From positions 7,232,690 to 7,296,689 of the forward strand of contig JANVCC010000040.1 of NCBI GenBank assembly GCA_025345505.1: a DNA stretch of 64,000 bases, in the 5' to 3' direction. The notes under the pieces were generated by a model. The model was not told the DNA's origin. It worked only from the letters and a program-made list of their open reading frames with translations, and made no database searches. Position 1 is the stretch's first letter; each line of letters opens with the position of its first letter. Made by a program: the position numbers and the translations under genes. Shown in pieces: positions 1 to 12,200 of this stretch. Source of the DNA: Todiramphus chloris collaris. Its lineage: Eukaryota > Chordata > Aves > Coraciiformes > Alcedinidae.

Positions 1-2807
1 CTAAGGAGACACTCTCTGCTCAACCAGCTCCTCTCCAGTTTCTGTTGCAGAACCACCAGCACAGTGTACCCGTCTCTGGAGGATTGAGGAACATTCATTT
101 GCTGAGGAAACATCTCATCATTTGGGCCTTTTGTTTCTAAAGATACCATGTGAATTCAGAGCTCTGGGGAACCTCTACAACCTCTTTCTACAGATTTCTG
201 TGCTGCTACCTCACTGCTTCCCACCTACTTCTTTCCATCCTGCTCACAATCTGAGAGTTCAGCCACAGAGCATGGTTACATCACTGCCAGAGGAGTCTGG
301 GTGAAGAGGCTCATTGCAACAGCTTGTCATCATCTTTTCTCCTACATGCCTGTGGCTGGCAGAGCTTCTTGCACCAGAGCATCTCAGCACTGCACAGTTT
401 CTGCTTGCGGGCCACAACTCTGTGCACAGAGACAAGGGTTTGGTTTAGACTTTTAAAACTGTGTTTCCTGTCAGATGTGCTGCTTTCCCAAACTGTATTT
501 CTTTTCCAGCAGAGGGTTGTATGTGTTCCCTGACGTAAGCCTGTGAGTCCTTACGGATGACTTTCCCAAGTCTTAATTATAGTTCTCTACACAAGTGTAA
601 TGGGGAGATTTATTTAGCACATGGGCAAAGCATGCTTGTCATTCTGAGTCTCTAAGCCTGTGCAGAGTGCTCAACATTCCCCTCCCTTTTCATGTCAGCA
701 GGATGACGTGGCTGCGATTTCCATGGCAAAGAAAGGCACAACACCTGACCAGCTTGAGCCAAACTGGCTTACGATGTGAAATTAGAAACTGCATGTGACA
801 ATGAATTCCCTGACTTCTACTGGTGTCCCCTGAAGTTGCCAGGAATTTAAGCATCTTTAAGTAATTGTTATGACTCAGTAAGAATCCTCTGGCAGGAGAC
901 ACTGGAGAGCAAGTCCAAGGAAGTAGGACAGCCAGCAGGGTATAGGCCAGACCAAATTCTCCTGCCCTCATCTTGCCCTGGTTTTCAAACTGGTGATTCC
1001 CTTGACCAAAGAAAAGCTGCATGTGCCCCATGCTGCTGGGGGTCTCCATCAGCATTCACATGGGTGGAAGGTGGTGGACAGCTGAGCTAAATTCAGGCTG
1101 CTTGCTGAGTGATGTGCATTCATAGGATGCAGGCTCTCTTGTTTCCAGTGCTTCACAAACAGTTCTCTGCCTGGAAATGCAGCCCCATCTGAGGGATGTA
1201 GCAAGATGTAGCCTATAAATAAAATAATAGTTCAAAACCAGAATTCCAAAGTAGCTGCAAGTCCTTGTCCATATGTGAGGGATAGAAACATGCTAGCACA
1301 GCCTGACACTCACAGGGCACTGTCAGGCTTCCTCAGCAGAAAGGGGACAGAGCACCCTGGCTGCCTGTCAGCACTCCCACCCAGCCAGGGCAGCTGCACC
1401 TTGTCTCTAGGTTCAGCAGCATCCTTGTGGAGAAGGGTTGCTTCATTAGAGCCATGGTCAACAATCCCTTGCTGTGCTCTGGGGAAAGCACTGGTGTGAC
1501 GTTAGAATTTTCAGCATTCAAATCATTTGACTCCACAGAAATTTATTTTCTCTCTTTTACACCGTCTTGATGGGGGGCCGTTGGAATCAGATCCTATTGT
1601 ATCTGCATCTGCAGAGTTGCACAAACAAGGCAGCCATGAGATGAGCAAATGCTGGCTCCTCTTCAGACACTCCTGATGGTGAATGATTGTAGTGTGGGAT
1701 ATTGAAGAGCTGTTGAGACAATTGTACTTTCACTCTCTTAAAAGTATGCTAAAATTAGAGTGCACAAACCTGATACCCCTCCCCACACTCTTGCATTATT
1801 TCTGGCATTTGTCTTTTTAGCGTCTCCAGATAAGCGTGAGCACGAAATGAAGCTGGTCTGTTTTGTTTTTACAATGTGAGGCAACAGTTTTGTCTGTCTT
1901 TCCACAGCAATGAGGGAGTTTTGAAGCCCCGGGTCTGATAATTGTGCCTGCTCCGTTCACAATGCACTCTCTCTTTTGTTTTGTTTGGGCTTTTTACTGG
2001 AACTCAACATTGAAGCTAAGCTATTTATCATCTCCTTTAAAATGACTCTTCCTGGTCTACACGCAGTCTCATTTTTCCTTACAAAGTGTTGATGTCGAGA
2101 GAACGTTCCTCCCTTGTGAAAACGAAGCATTGCAAATACACACATGTCTCTGAGGAAAAACCTGTGCATCAAGTAACACTTCATTTATATTGCAATATTT
2201 TAAGCTGGTACCTGTTGTTTCTACAGCAGCATTCCATGTTCCAGTGAGCTGCCTTCGAAGCAAGTAGGTTACAACATGGGTTGTGTGTGAGTACAAAAGT
2301 GTGTCTGTGTGAGAGAGTTTTGTGCGTGAGCGTGTGGGTGTTTGCACGTGAGAAGTTTTCCTGCCAGTGATCGTATGTGAGTGTTTGTAACTCACGTTGA
2401 GTCTTGTCTCTGGAAGTTCACGGTTATATATCAAACCAGTTAGAACACTGCTTCCTTTCCTCTCCTCCTATAGTACTTGTTATCCTTGGTCATTAAGAGT
2501 TTTGTTGTAATATCTAAATGTGAAAATGAATAAAGTCATAACTGGCAGCTGCTCTCTGGTTCCTGGGGACTGCCGCTGCCCGGGGTTCTGCAGCACCTCG
2601 CTCCCCACAGAGTCTGGGCAGTTCGACTCTGGCCCAAGCAGTGAGCACATTTCAGTTTTATTATTTTTACTTTCATGTCCCTTTGCATTTCCCCACATCC
2701 TCTAGGAAACAGCTGGGCTTCGTGGCATTTCCATCCAGGATGAAACCCAGTCTTTTCTCACGATGAAGCCGGATACACTCTAGTGAAGCTTAGAAGCGTA
2801 TCACTGC
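1..2807. other. Intergenic DNA upstream of RNF130
   Basis: No convincing gene is seen. The open frames are short, overlap on both strands and resemble no protein family I know. The only visible structure is a GT-rich low-complexity patch at about 2283-2400. In mammals the gene on this side of RNF130 is RASGEF1C, but nothing here looks like one of its exons. Confidence 0.6.
2283..2400. repeat. GT-rich low-complexity patch
   Basis: An imperfect run of GTGTGTGAG-like words with interruptions. It looks like a decayed (TG)n microsatellite. Confidence 0.5.
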
Positions 2808-2987
2808 AGAATGGTTTTAGTTGGAAGGGACCCTTAAAGCTCTGCTGGTCCAACCCCCCTGCAGTCAGCAGGGTCGTCTGCAACCAGAGCAGGGTGCTCA
2901 GAGCCCCGGCCAACCTCCCCTGCAATGGTGCCAGGGATGGGGCACCAGCCACCTCTCTGGGCACCCTGGGCCAGGCTCTCACCACCC
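2808..2987 (-). mobile_element. CR1 LINE 3'-end fragment
   Basis: The + strand reads as the reverse complement of a CR1 3' end: a 'gaatggttttagttggaagggacc'-like start, then the 'ccaaccccc' stretch, 'gccaacctcccctgcaatgg', 'agggatggggcaccagcc' and 'ctctgggcaccctgggccaggctctcaccaccc'. The insert is therefore on the minus strand and heavily 5'-truncated, about 180 bp. Many substitutions suggest an old copy. It stops where the CpG-rich segment at 3.05 kb begins. Confidence 0.85.
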
Positions 2988-3049
2988 GCGGCTTGTGCCC
3001 AGCCCTTCACTGCCGCCCTCCCTCCCCGACCCGCGACCCTTCCTCTTCA

Positions 3050-3300
3050 CCACAGCGGTGACGGGCGGCGGGAGGGGCGGAGGGCGGCGGAGCCCGCGCA
3101 GCCACGCTCCCCTCTCCTCGGCGCCCGCAGCCCCGCCACCGGCGGCGGGCAGAGGGAGGCGCGGCGGCGCCCGGCAGGTGGCGCCCTCGCCCCGGCGGCG
3201 GCCGCGGTTCGCGGGGCAGGGCCCGGGCGGGAAGATGGCGGTGGGGTCGCCGCGGGCCTTTGGCGGTATGAAAACTGACAGGAAAGCGAAGGGCTGGTGC
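3050..3300. promoter_or_regulatory. CpG island of unassigned gene
   Basis: A short, very CpG-dense stretch with many GCGG and CCGCG words. It contains AAGATGGCGG (3232-3241), a YY1-like element often found just downstream of TATA-less start sites. An ATG at 3235 in good context opens ten codons and meets a donor-like GCG|GTATGA at 3266. It lies 2.7 kb upstream of the RNF130 start. It could be an alternative RNF130 promoter, the start of a non-coding or divergent transcript, or an unmethylated island with no gene. Nothing here decides between these. Confidence 0.5.
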
Positions 3301-4922
3301 GAGTCACGGGCGGGAGCGGGGCTGCACGAAATGTGCCGTGACCGGGGAGCGCTGGCGATGGCACAGAAATGGGCTTGTGGCCATCTCTGCCCAAAAAACC
3401 CACGAGGAGGCGGGGTGAAACCTGAGGCTCAGCTCTCTGCTGGTCTCTGTGGTTACCTGCGATGGCCTCAGTGACATTCGTCTGCCAAGAAAAGGCCCCC
3501 TGAGGAATGTCTGCTGCCCCTCTGCAGGGTGGAGAGACCTGGGACATCCCCTCAGCTCCAGCCTCTCCACCACCACCCCTTCATCCGGCTCCACCAACAC
3601 TGAAAGCGGCCAAAAGGACCTTTTACCTCTCCCCATCCAAGGACCTGCCTGACCTGGGAATGAGAAGATGGAAGCTGCTCTGCTCATGAAACGCCCCGGT
3701 GTTGTGCACCTTGAGCTACAAGCCCCAGGACAGTCTGGGGGGCAGGAGAGGAGCAGCCAAAGGCTCGTGGCCCCGCGTGTGGCACAGAGCAACCTCCTGG
3801 CTCTGGCTTTACGAGGAGGGATGGGACCAAGCCGGCAGCCTTCACACAGGGTGTCAAGCACGGGAGACAGCCCATCTCTGTCAGAAACACAGCCCCAGGA
3901 AAACAGACAGGGCAAAATGAAAAGCAGCTTTTTGTTGTGGTTAGAAAAGGGAACTGGGGAGTCACTGGCTGGGCCCTTTGGCTTGGCTTGTTTCTAACAT
4001 GGCAGGAGAATGTTTTTGCAATGCTTTTCGAAAGAGATTGAGATCCCTCTCTGAAGGTCAATGGAGTAATATCAAGGAATCCTGCAGGCTCCTATGACTT
4101 CCCTGGCTTCTTCTGAAGACATTTCTGCAATAAAGCACATGGCTTTGCATTAAAACAGCGCAGAGCTCTTAGCGATGAAAACTCAAACTACTGCCTGCAC
4201 CGCAGGAATGACATCTCTGAAACATGTTCTGCGTGGTGCAGTGTCTGGGTGTTTGCCACGACTCATACTCTGGATGGGGTGAAAGTTTGGGTGAAATGTT
4301 GAGAAACCATTAATGGCATGTGGTTCTGCACCCAGCATTTACTAAGAAGAACAAAAATTAAATAATATAAAACACAACAGTCAAAGCAGAACATTGAGCT
4401 GGTGCTTCAGAAACATTTTCTGGATGGTACTGACATTTCTATAGAGCTTTTCATAAACAGCTTCTCAGAGGATATGACAGAGCCATATGTTCCATGCCTC
4501 TAGCAGAGACCATAGGTCCATTCTGCTCTGAGACACGGGTCTGCAAGGCTGATGCTTTCTTTGGGAATGGCTCAGGTCTCTCTAAAATCAGGATTAGATC
4601 CACCACTTGCATCTCAAAGAAATAAACAGGCTGTGCTTCAACAGTGTTACCTCACATGCTTCTGTGACTAGGTGCATCACAAATGGATAAACTGCAAAAC
4701 CTTTCAAAAGAGAACAGTTTAGTAAGACGTTTAAGTTAAACACCAAGCTCATTGGATTAATGTTTATTAACAACACGTGAGTGTAAGACTTCCCTTGTTA
4801 GTACACAAGCAGTAACTCCAAAATCAGGTAGGAGTGACAAAATTCCAACAGAGAGGCTGTGCTGTTCCTGACCCAACACCCCTCTCAGTGTTAACTGGCC
4901 AGACTGGACACACCCCACCTCT

Positions 4923-4958
<36 letters not shown>

Positions 4959-5139
4959 CTCCCCCTACCTTCCACTCCCCCCACCCCTTTTCAGACGTGC
5001 TTTGAAACCATCTCTTGTATCTCTTTGCTGATCAGAGCTCCAGCTATGGAAATTGCAGACACTGAGGAGCCATGGGAGCCCGTGTGTGTCCCTGCCTCTG
5101 ATTCCCTGAAGGGCTGTGGGTCGCTGGAGCCCAGGGTCC
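3301..5139. other. Non-coding stretch between the two CpG islands
   Basis: Moderately GC-rich at first (3300-3950), then AT-rich. Open frames at 3300-3900 on both strands overlap each other and have the composition of chance frames in GC-rich DNA. The only repeat seen is the CA tract at 4926. Confidence 0.5.
4926..4956. repeat. (CA)n microsatellite
   Basis: About 15 uninterrupted CA units followed by a C-rich flank. It is likely length-polymorphic. Confidence 0.95.
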
Positions 5140-5704
5140 CTCACTGCCACCGGGCGCCTCTCTCCACCTCCATGCTGCTGGTGACGTCATGCCAGAGACT
5201 CCCGCCCGCCCTTGGCACCGCCCCCCGGTGGGCGTGGCCACCGGCCCAGCCCCGCCTCTCGCCCTCGTGGCGCTGGGCGGGGCGTGCCGCTCCTGCGCAG
5301 TGCCAGCAGCGCCGGGCTGCAGTCGAGGCGCCGGGTGCGGAGCTGGCGGCTGAGTACGGCGCGGTTGCGGGAGGGCGCGGGGCCCCGCCGATCCTCGGGA
5401 CGAGCCGAGCATGGAGCGGTGGCCACCGGCCGCGGCCGTCGGCCTGAGCAGCGGGATGCGCCAGCCTCCGCATTGAGGCGGCGACTGAGCCCCGAGGCGA
5501 AGCGAGGTGGTGCGGCGAGCCGAGCGCAGCCCGAGGCGAGCCCCGCGGCCGTGTGTGAGCGCGACTAAGGCGGCGGCGGCTCCTCCCGGCGGCCTCCTGG
5601 GGGCTCGGCGCGGGGCTGTGCGGGGAGGTGGCCGCGGCGCCGCCCCCGCCTTCTCCCAACCCCTAGCCCCGCACGGGCAGCGGCGGACGGCCGGGGCGGG
5701 CGGC

Positions 5705-5722
5705 ATGAGCGCGGCGCCCTGA
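5705..5722 (+). promoter_or_regulatory. uORF 1 in RNF130 leader
   Basis: ATG at 5705 followed by four codons and TGA at 5720. It matters only if transcription starts upstream of it. Confidence 0.4.
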
Positions 5723-5804
5723 GGGTCCGGCGGAGCGGGGCTGTCCCCGAACAGCCTCCCCCGGGGGGCCGCGGCCGACGGATCGGACTCGGCTGGGACC
5801 TGCC

Positions 5805-5834
5805 ATGACTCCCCTGGCTCCTCCCATGGCATGA
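5805..5834 (+). promoter_or_regulatory. uORF 2 in RNF130 leader
   Basis: ATG at 5805, nine codons, TGA at 5832. Its stop overlaps the next upstream ATG at 5831. Confidence 0.4.
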
Positions 5835-5965
5835 GCCCGTGCTCTCCTCCCCCCGCCGCCTGCTTTTGGTCTTTCTTCTCTCCGGGGCTGTCAGATGGGA
5901 TAAAATACACCCGGGCGTGCGAGGCTCGGCGCTGCCGCGAGGGAAGCGGCGAAGGCAACCGGTGA
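5831..5965 (+). promoter_or_regulatory. uORF 3 in RNF130 leader
   Basis: ATG at 5831 opens 44 codons and ends at TGA 5963-5965. It is in the same frame as the main RNF130 ORF, 27 nt upstream of its ATG. This stop excludes any N-terminal extension of the main protein in this frame. Confidence 0.45.
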
Positions 5966-5992
5966 CGGTCGTCGGCTCGCCCGGAGTCGAAG

Positions 5993-6263
5993 ATGATGAG
6001 CTGGCGGTGGGCTCGCCGGCACCGGAACGGCGGCTCCTCCGTCCTGCTGCTGCTGCTGGTGCTGCTGTGGCACTGCCGGGTCCGGCCGGCCGGCGCCGAC
6101 AACGCCAGCCAGGCGTACTACACCGCGCTCATCAACGTGACGGTGCTGAGCCCCGAGCGGGGCGGCCCCACGCTGCTCAGGATCGACCGCGGCCGCTACG
6201 GGCAGGATTCCCCCAAGGTGGAGGTCAAGGGCCTGCTGGTGACTCCCGTCCCCATCAACGGAG
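5993..6263 (+). CDS. RNF130: RNF130 exon 1 coding part (residues 1-90)
   Basis: Encodes the signal peptide (leucine-rich core [10 protein letters not shown]) and the start of the luminal domain, including [16 protein letters not shown] and [13 protein letters not shown], which are near-identical to the mammalian protein. It ends in phase 1 at GGA G|GTAACG. The extra length relative to human lies in the N-terminal basic segment before the hydrophobic core. Confidence 0.95.
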
Positions 6264-9200
6264 GTAACGCGTCCTCTGCGGCCTCCGGTCGCTCGCTGTC
6301 GGGTGGCTCCTTTACAGGGTGGTTGGCCTTTGTCTGGGCTTTGCAGACTTTCCTAGAGAGCGGTGACAAAAGAGGAGGAAGAACTTGCCCAGAGGAAAAG
6401 AAAAATTAAAAAAAAAAAAATAAAAAATCCATGATCTGAGAGTACTGGCTGGAATACCGGGTCCGCAAAGCAGTGTGTGTTTTCCAGCCTGGATCCCAGA
6501 AAGCTGGTCACGCTGAGCGGTGAAGGTGTTATTGCCAAACCAGTTACAGAGGGAAGGTAGGGGTAGTTGACAGAATTTGGTTACAGGGATGCCGTGAATC
6601 TCAGAACAGCTGCATAGCAATCTCGCTGTGATAGATCCATATCTGGATGGCTTTTGCAGTGGCATGGAGTCACGATTGTTCAGTGTACGTTTCTGAAAAA
6701 CGCTGTTTAAGCTGTCTGTCAGGACTCGGAAGGACTAAAGCCATCAAGCTGTTACTCTCATGGCCAGTCTAAAATGTGCTTGTTTATGGTACTGAACACT
6801 GTAGTGCTTCCAAACTAGTTTCCCTTTAATTAAAGAAAAGCTGTTGTCCATCAAATGTTTGGGGTTTTTTTGACAGATATTGAGTTTTATAGAGAATAAT
6901 AATTTGAACAAGTGAGAGTATCATCTTGATTTTTGCCTGAAATAAAACCAATTGCTTCCGTCATAAAGTTGTGGGTTTAGTAGCATCTTATTTTAAAACC
7001 CCTTCTTCATGTTGTCTAAACTGCCATCTTTAATAAATGGACCATTTGATGGATCACAGTGGTCCCAACCTGTCTCCTGGACAGTAAACCTCTCAATAAT
7101 GCATTAAGTGAGATAATGTAGTCAGTTAAGACTAGACATTAAGTGGTGAATTCTAAGGGTTGGGTTTGGTTGGGGTTTTTTTTAAAAGAATTGATAACAC
7201 AAAGCCTACTGTATTATTAAAAGGTTTTTGAGAATTTACCAAATCTTAAGATCAGGAAAATACTTTGATGCTTCTTCAGAATAAAATGCATCCTGCCAGT
7301 CTGCCTGCTCTAAGCTTCTGTAAGTAGGTGTGAAGCAGACTGTGCATCAGCAGATGCTTCCCAGCTTCACTGAAGCTTCATTTCATTAGCTTTGCAAAGT
7401 GTTAATACAGCACATTTTTCTGTGGAAGGGTGAGGGGGCAGAAATCGTTGAATAAGTCTACTGTAAAATGATTTTCATTTGTAATTCAGATCCAGCCTTC
7501 CCCATGGTCTCAGGGTCAGTTATCATCAAATATGCTCAAGTCTGTTTTTATTCTGCTTCCTGGTGTTCCTCACAGAAACTCACCCCCCCCCCCCCCCCCC
7601 CCCCAGCCACTGTAACCAGCAGGGTTAGGCACATAAACACTGTTATTGCAAGAAGCAGTCTTTGGGTTTTTTAAAATGCTACCTTTTAATATCCGCAAAG
7701 TAACAAAGTGCTTAATTTCATTTATTTTTAGTAGCTTCATTATTTGTCAAGAAAAACTTATATTAATTACTTTTTAACCTGCTTCTGTAATGTTTCCTGC
7801 TTTCTTCTGATATGGTCTCCACTGAAGTGTGATTAAAATGTTGAGGATGTCTGGCAGCTTTTTCAATGGAAGCTGATAATGAGAAGAGCTAAATAAAATT
7901 CTGAGCAGGCCATAAATAGCATTTTTATTTGTTAGTGCGAAGTATTGTGGTGAATAACTTCAGTGAGAAAGCACAGCAGGAATCATGAAATTGCAGACCT
8001 CAGTTTCTGCAGTTTTGACATGCTGTAGTCATTAAACTTTGGAGATTGCCTTGTCCTTATGTTCGTCAACAGAAGATGGTTAAAGCAAACTCCGCAGCAG
8101 TTATCTTCCTTTGAAGTTCTTCTGAGTTGTTCTATGTAGGCTGTTACATGCTGTAGAATTGTATTTGAATTTTGCAGAGGCACACTTCGCGTGGCTTAAA
8201 AATATTTCATGTAGTAGGAAAGACTGGAACAATTTATGCTTGTAGTTAAGCCATTTAAGTGTTCAAAAGCATCTTATGTTTATATTCTTCTGTCCTTTTT
8301 TTATATCTAGATTTGATAAAAGATCATGCTGTCTCTCTGAAAGTGATTGCTCTAATGCCTTTTGATCAGCCTGTTAATATTCCTGTAGAACTCGTTTGCA
8401 AAGTATTTTTTCTAATAGCTCTTAACACAAGTAGCTAGCACCTGCTCTGTTGTTAGAGCAGGAAATGCTACCCCAGCACTCAGGTATCCTAAGTGGACTC
8501 TACAACTGTCAATATCTATGTTTGAAGATACCTTGACTCTGAAGCCACTTTGATGTCAAGTGTTCACCCATTCATTCGCTATCCCTTGAAATTTTCACAA
8601 AGGCAGGTGACTGTTAGCACCTTGATAGCATAGACTGGGACATCTGTGATTCAAAGATGAAATGTCCTTAATGTCACATCTTTGTGTGCTGTACTAAAAC
8701 CCTCTTATTCATTGCCTGCAGGGAAATAAATGAATTTGCTAATCCAGGACTTGGGACCAATGATCTGCTGCTGAACATACGCCATTTGTAACAGTACAGC
8801 CGGTGATTTTAAGCATTGTGCTCTGTGGTGTTTGTTGTTAACTTGTTCTTGAATGTGCCCAACAGTTTATATACTGCTTCTCAAAGGTGCCAGTCCCATG
8901 TGGATGACCATCCTTTCTATCTTGCTGCAGAATGATATATTCAATCACTTCCATTTCTTTAGCAGAACTTCTTCAATCGTATTCAACCTTCTCATGTTAA
9001 TACATGTGCTAAAACTCTCGCCCTGTTCTTTTTATAGACCTTTCTATGAAATTGATACTGGCTTTCAAAAGCAATATTCCTGTAGAAGTGATATGGCTGT
9101 AATTCACTTGACCGCTTGTGAATGTGACTTTTGAAAGTGTAGCTCCAGTGAGCTGTTGGTCACAGCTGGGTGTAAATCCAGCACCTGTCTGTGCATCTTT

Positions 9201-12200
9201 TTCAAGTGCATTAAGTGCCCAACAGCAGCAGAGTTTCTCTATTAATCACTCTTGTGTTCTTCCATTTCTATTTCCTTTTCTTACTTCCTCTTACTTTGTT
9301 AATATTTTGTCTTTTAAATAATTTCTTATTAGAAGAGTGTTTCAAACAGCTTCTGGATAGCAAGATTATCAAAGAATGCTCCTCTCCTCCACGGAAGCAG
9401 AATAGTGAAATGCATCTTCACAGCCTGACTGCAGCTTTTCCCATTGTTCAGTTCAGGTTTCTGTCATCTCTTCCGGGAGGTTACTGACCATTTCTCATTC
9501 AGTCTTGTCCGCAGTTACTTGTGACTTTCTGGAACCAGCCTTTTCAGCCCAAACATCTCACAGTAGCTGCCTAGGTACTTGTGTCAGTACCCGTGCATGC
9601 ACCATGTAAGTGTTCAGCCCTGTGCCACTTCAGGCACCTCTGCTTTTAAGCATCTTTGGTATCGGGTGCCTCACACCAGTTGTGGTGCTGACCTTTAGAT
9701 GTCGGGCGTATTCCTCTTGCTAGGACAAACCAAGCTAAAAGCCTTTGAAAACTCATTTTAGCAGTTCTTGGTAGAAACTGCAGCACCTTGGCTTAGTTCC
9801 CTCAAAAATGTGCTCCATGGTGAACGGGACTCTTGTGTAACTGTTGAGGCTGGCTTGTGGCATGTCATTCTGGGTTTGGATATGCAGTTGAGGTCTGGAA
9901 ACATCAGTCCTGTGTGCTCCCTAAGGCCCCTCCCAGATGGCTGAATCTTGCTTGGAGGACAGGGTTTGTGCAGGTTGCCTGGCTGGGGTAGCAAGGAAGC
10001 AGGCAGGATAATGAAAACTGGAGATGGGACTGGTAGGAAGTGGAATAGCAGCAGACTGAAAGCCCAACTTGAAAAGGTTAAAACTCACTGAGGAGCAAGG
10101 GGGTGAGGGTGGAAAGGGATTGGAGTCTGAAGGGTGTGTGGAGAGGTTATTGATGGTTGTGTGAAAGCTGCATTGGAAAAGAAGAATGAGGAGATCTCTG
10201 CTGAAGGGGTTATAAGGTTGTGGCTGAGCAAGAAGACTGAGAATTTGAGGTAAAACATATGGTAGAAAAAGGTGGAAGCGGGGAAGAAATAATATTGGCA
10301 CAAAGTGAGGAATGGAGGTGTATCTTGTGCGTGCTTTGTAGCATCTGACACTTCATAAACATATTGTGTGAACAAGTTGTAGCTGCAAAAGGTTTAAAAT
10401 GCCAGTTTCATGGTAACTACAGAGCTTTAAGTAACATTCAGACAGAATTTTGTGTTCCTTTCTGGCCCAGAATCCAAAACAAGAAGCTTTAGGAAAATGC
10501 AACAAGCAAATACATCAGCAGAGAAGTGGAAGACAAATCTTGTGCCATGCATCTGTCCTTTGCCATTGGTCTCAGTATCCAGCTTAATTATTGGTCGTTA
10601 ATTGGTAAGAAAAGTGAAGGTTACAAATTGGAGTCCATAGCCATAATTATAATATACTTACTGAGATAACAAAATTAGCTCTTGTAAACTACTACAGGAC
10701 TGTAAGCTTCAGAGATTTTCTTTTAACTTCTTCCCTGAAACAAGATTGCCTCTTGTTCAAAGAATTTCTTCTAGTGTTAAAGTCAGCTTTAGTCAAGCAA
10801 TTACCTGAAATAGCTCCTGAAACTAAAATATTGCCGTCCTTAACTCATTGACCAGCTTCTAAAAAGAGGAAATCATAACTGGCTTGAATAAGGACAAGTA
10901 GTGAGGTGTAGAAAGAAAAGATACATTTTACACCTATTAAACCCTGATGGGATAGCAACTAACTTGAAAACTCCTTGAAATCAGAGTCCGTCAGTGTTGC
11001 TTCTGTATGTTTCCCAGCTGAATTCCTTTTCTGGAAATTCTATCACAGGATTGTAATGAAGGTGTTGCACAAGGCTGGCCGTTTTGCCAGTCAGTTGAGC
11101 TATGCAGTACCTGCCCGGGCAGTGCCTGCTGGAGGGAGGGAGTGCTGCGTGGGACTGCATCTTCCTGTCTGCTGTTTTCTTTCCCAACAAATCTATTGAT
11201 CTGCTGCCCCTCAAAATATTGGTGTCTCTCCACCTATTGTATTACACTGATTGAAGGTCAGGCTTTAAAATGGTTTCTGTACGTGTAGCTGAGACAGACC
11301 AGCTCTGCAACTGGTGCTGGCCTCAGAGACTACAGTATTAGCTAAGATGCAATCAATATAGAGATATCTGACCTTTAAAAACATAAAAGAAAAGAAGGAA
11401 AAAAAAAAAAGAGGAAAAGAAAAAAAGATGGAATAAAATAGTTAATGCCCATGCTGTGGGCTCTCGGCACCGGCCTTTTTCAGTGAAAAGGGGACAAAGT
11501 CTGGTAACAATCAACGCAGCAACCTTTGCTGAAGTGGGAAGTCGCACTTACGTTCTAAGCAACCCAAGAGCAACATAAATGCATGGTATATGACAGAAAG
11601 CAAACTCAGTCGTGGATCAGAGGTTGAAGGAGACAGTATACATTCAGGCAGGCGTGTGATACTTAAATCACAGCTTATCCTTCTGTAATGAGGCTCTTCT
11701 GTGATCTTGGGGCTTACAGTAGGAAGGGAGATATTTACGTAATTATTGTATATAGAGCTTTAACCCAGCAGGCTGCCACTTCTGACAGGTGACAGTATTT
11801 TTTTTTTTCTTTTTCCAGTACATTGATGATACATAGTGAGACCTGGAGAAGGGAAAAGCAGAGTAAATTACTTATATTTCAAATAAGCCAGATGAGTAAC
11901 ACACCTATAGGGAAACAGAGCGCTTTCTGTATGGTTTTACCTTCTGAAATTATGAAATTACATGAGTGACTTGTGGTCATATCTTTTTATGTGCAAGGGA
12001 TTTGTTTTAGAATAGCTTTAATTTGATGTGAAGTTGCTTTTCATTCTCTCATGGACTTCATCCAGGTAATACTTGCAAGCTCTAGTCTTTTAGATCCTAA
12101 TTGGACTTTGGACAACGGAGCATAGATGGCATGATAATTGAGAGCTATCGGTGCTGATTCTTGCTGACACTGTTTGTCTGTGTCCCTTACAGTGCCAGCT

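Larger units (their letters stand above)
5140..6300 (+). promoter_or_regulatory. RNF130: RNF130 CpG-island promoter and 5' leader
   Basis: A dense CpG island covers the leader and first coding exon. Visible candidate sites are a perfect CRE palindrome TGACGTCA (5182-5189), several GC boxes of the GGGCGGGG/CCCCGCC type (about 5215-5285) and an NRF1-like TGCGCAGTGC (5294-5303). A TATA-like GATAAAATA at 5899-5907 would place a start near 5930, but broad CpG-island initiation further upstream is more usual for such genes. The exact start site cannot be read from sequence. Confidence 0.75.

Noticed and set aside
2821..3474. Plus-strand open frame of 217 codons
   Set aside because: Begins inside an inverted CR1 fragment and runs through a CpG island. 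No recognisable domain. Only the short ATG exon at 3235 was kept as a speculative finding.
5044..6102. Minus-strand open frame of 352 codons over the RNF130 CpG island
   Set aside because: Same reason: compositional shadow antisense to the promoter and exon 1.
7468..7674. Open frame containing a proline run
   Set aside because: The proline run comes from the C22 homopolymer; not a gene.
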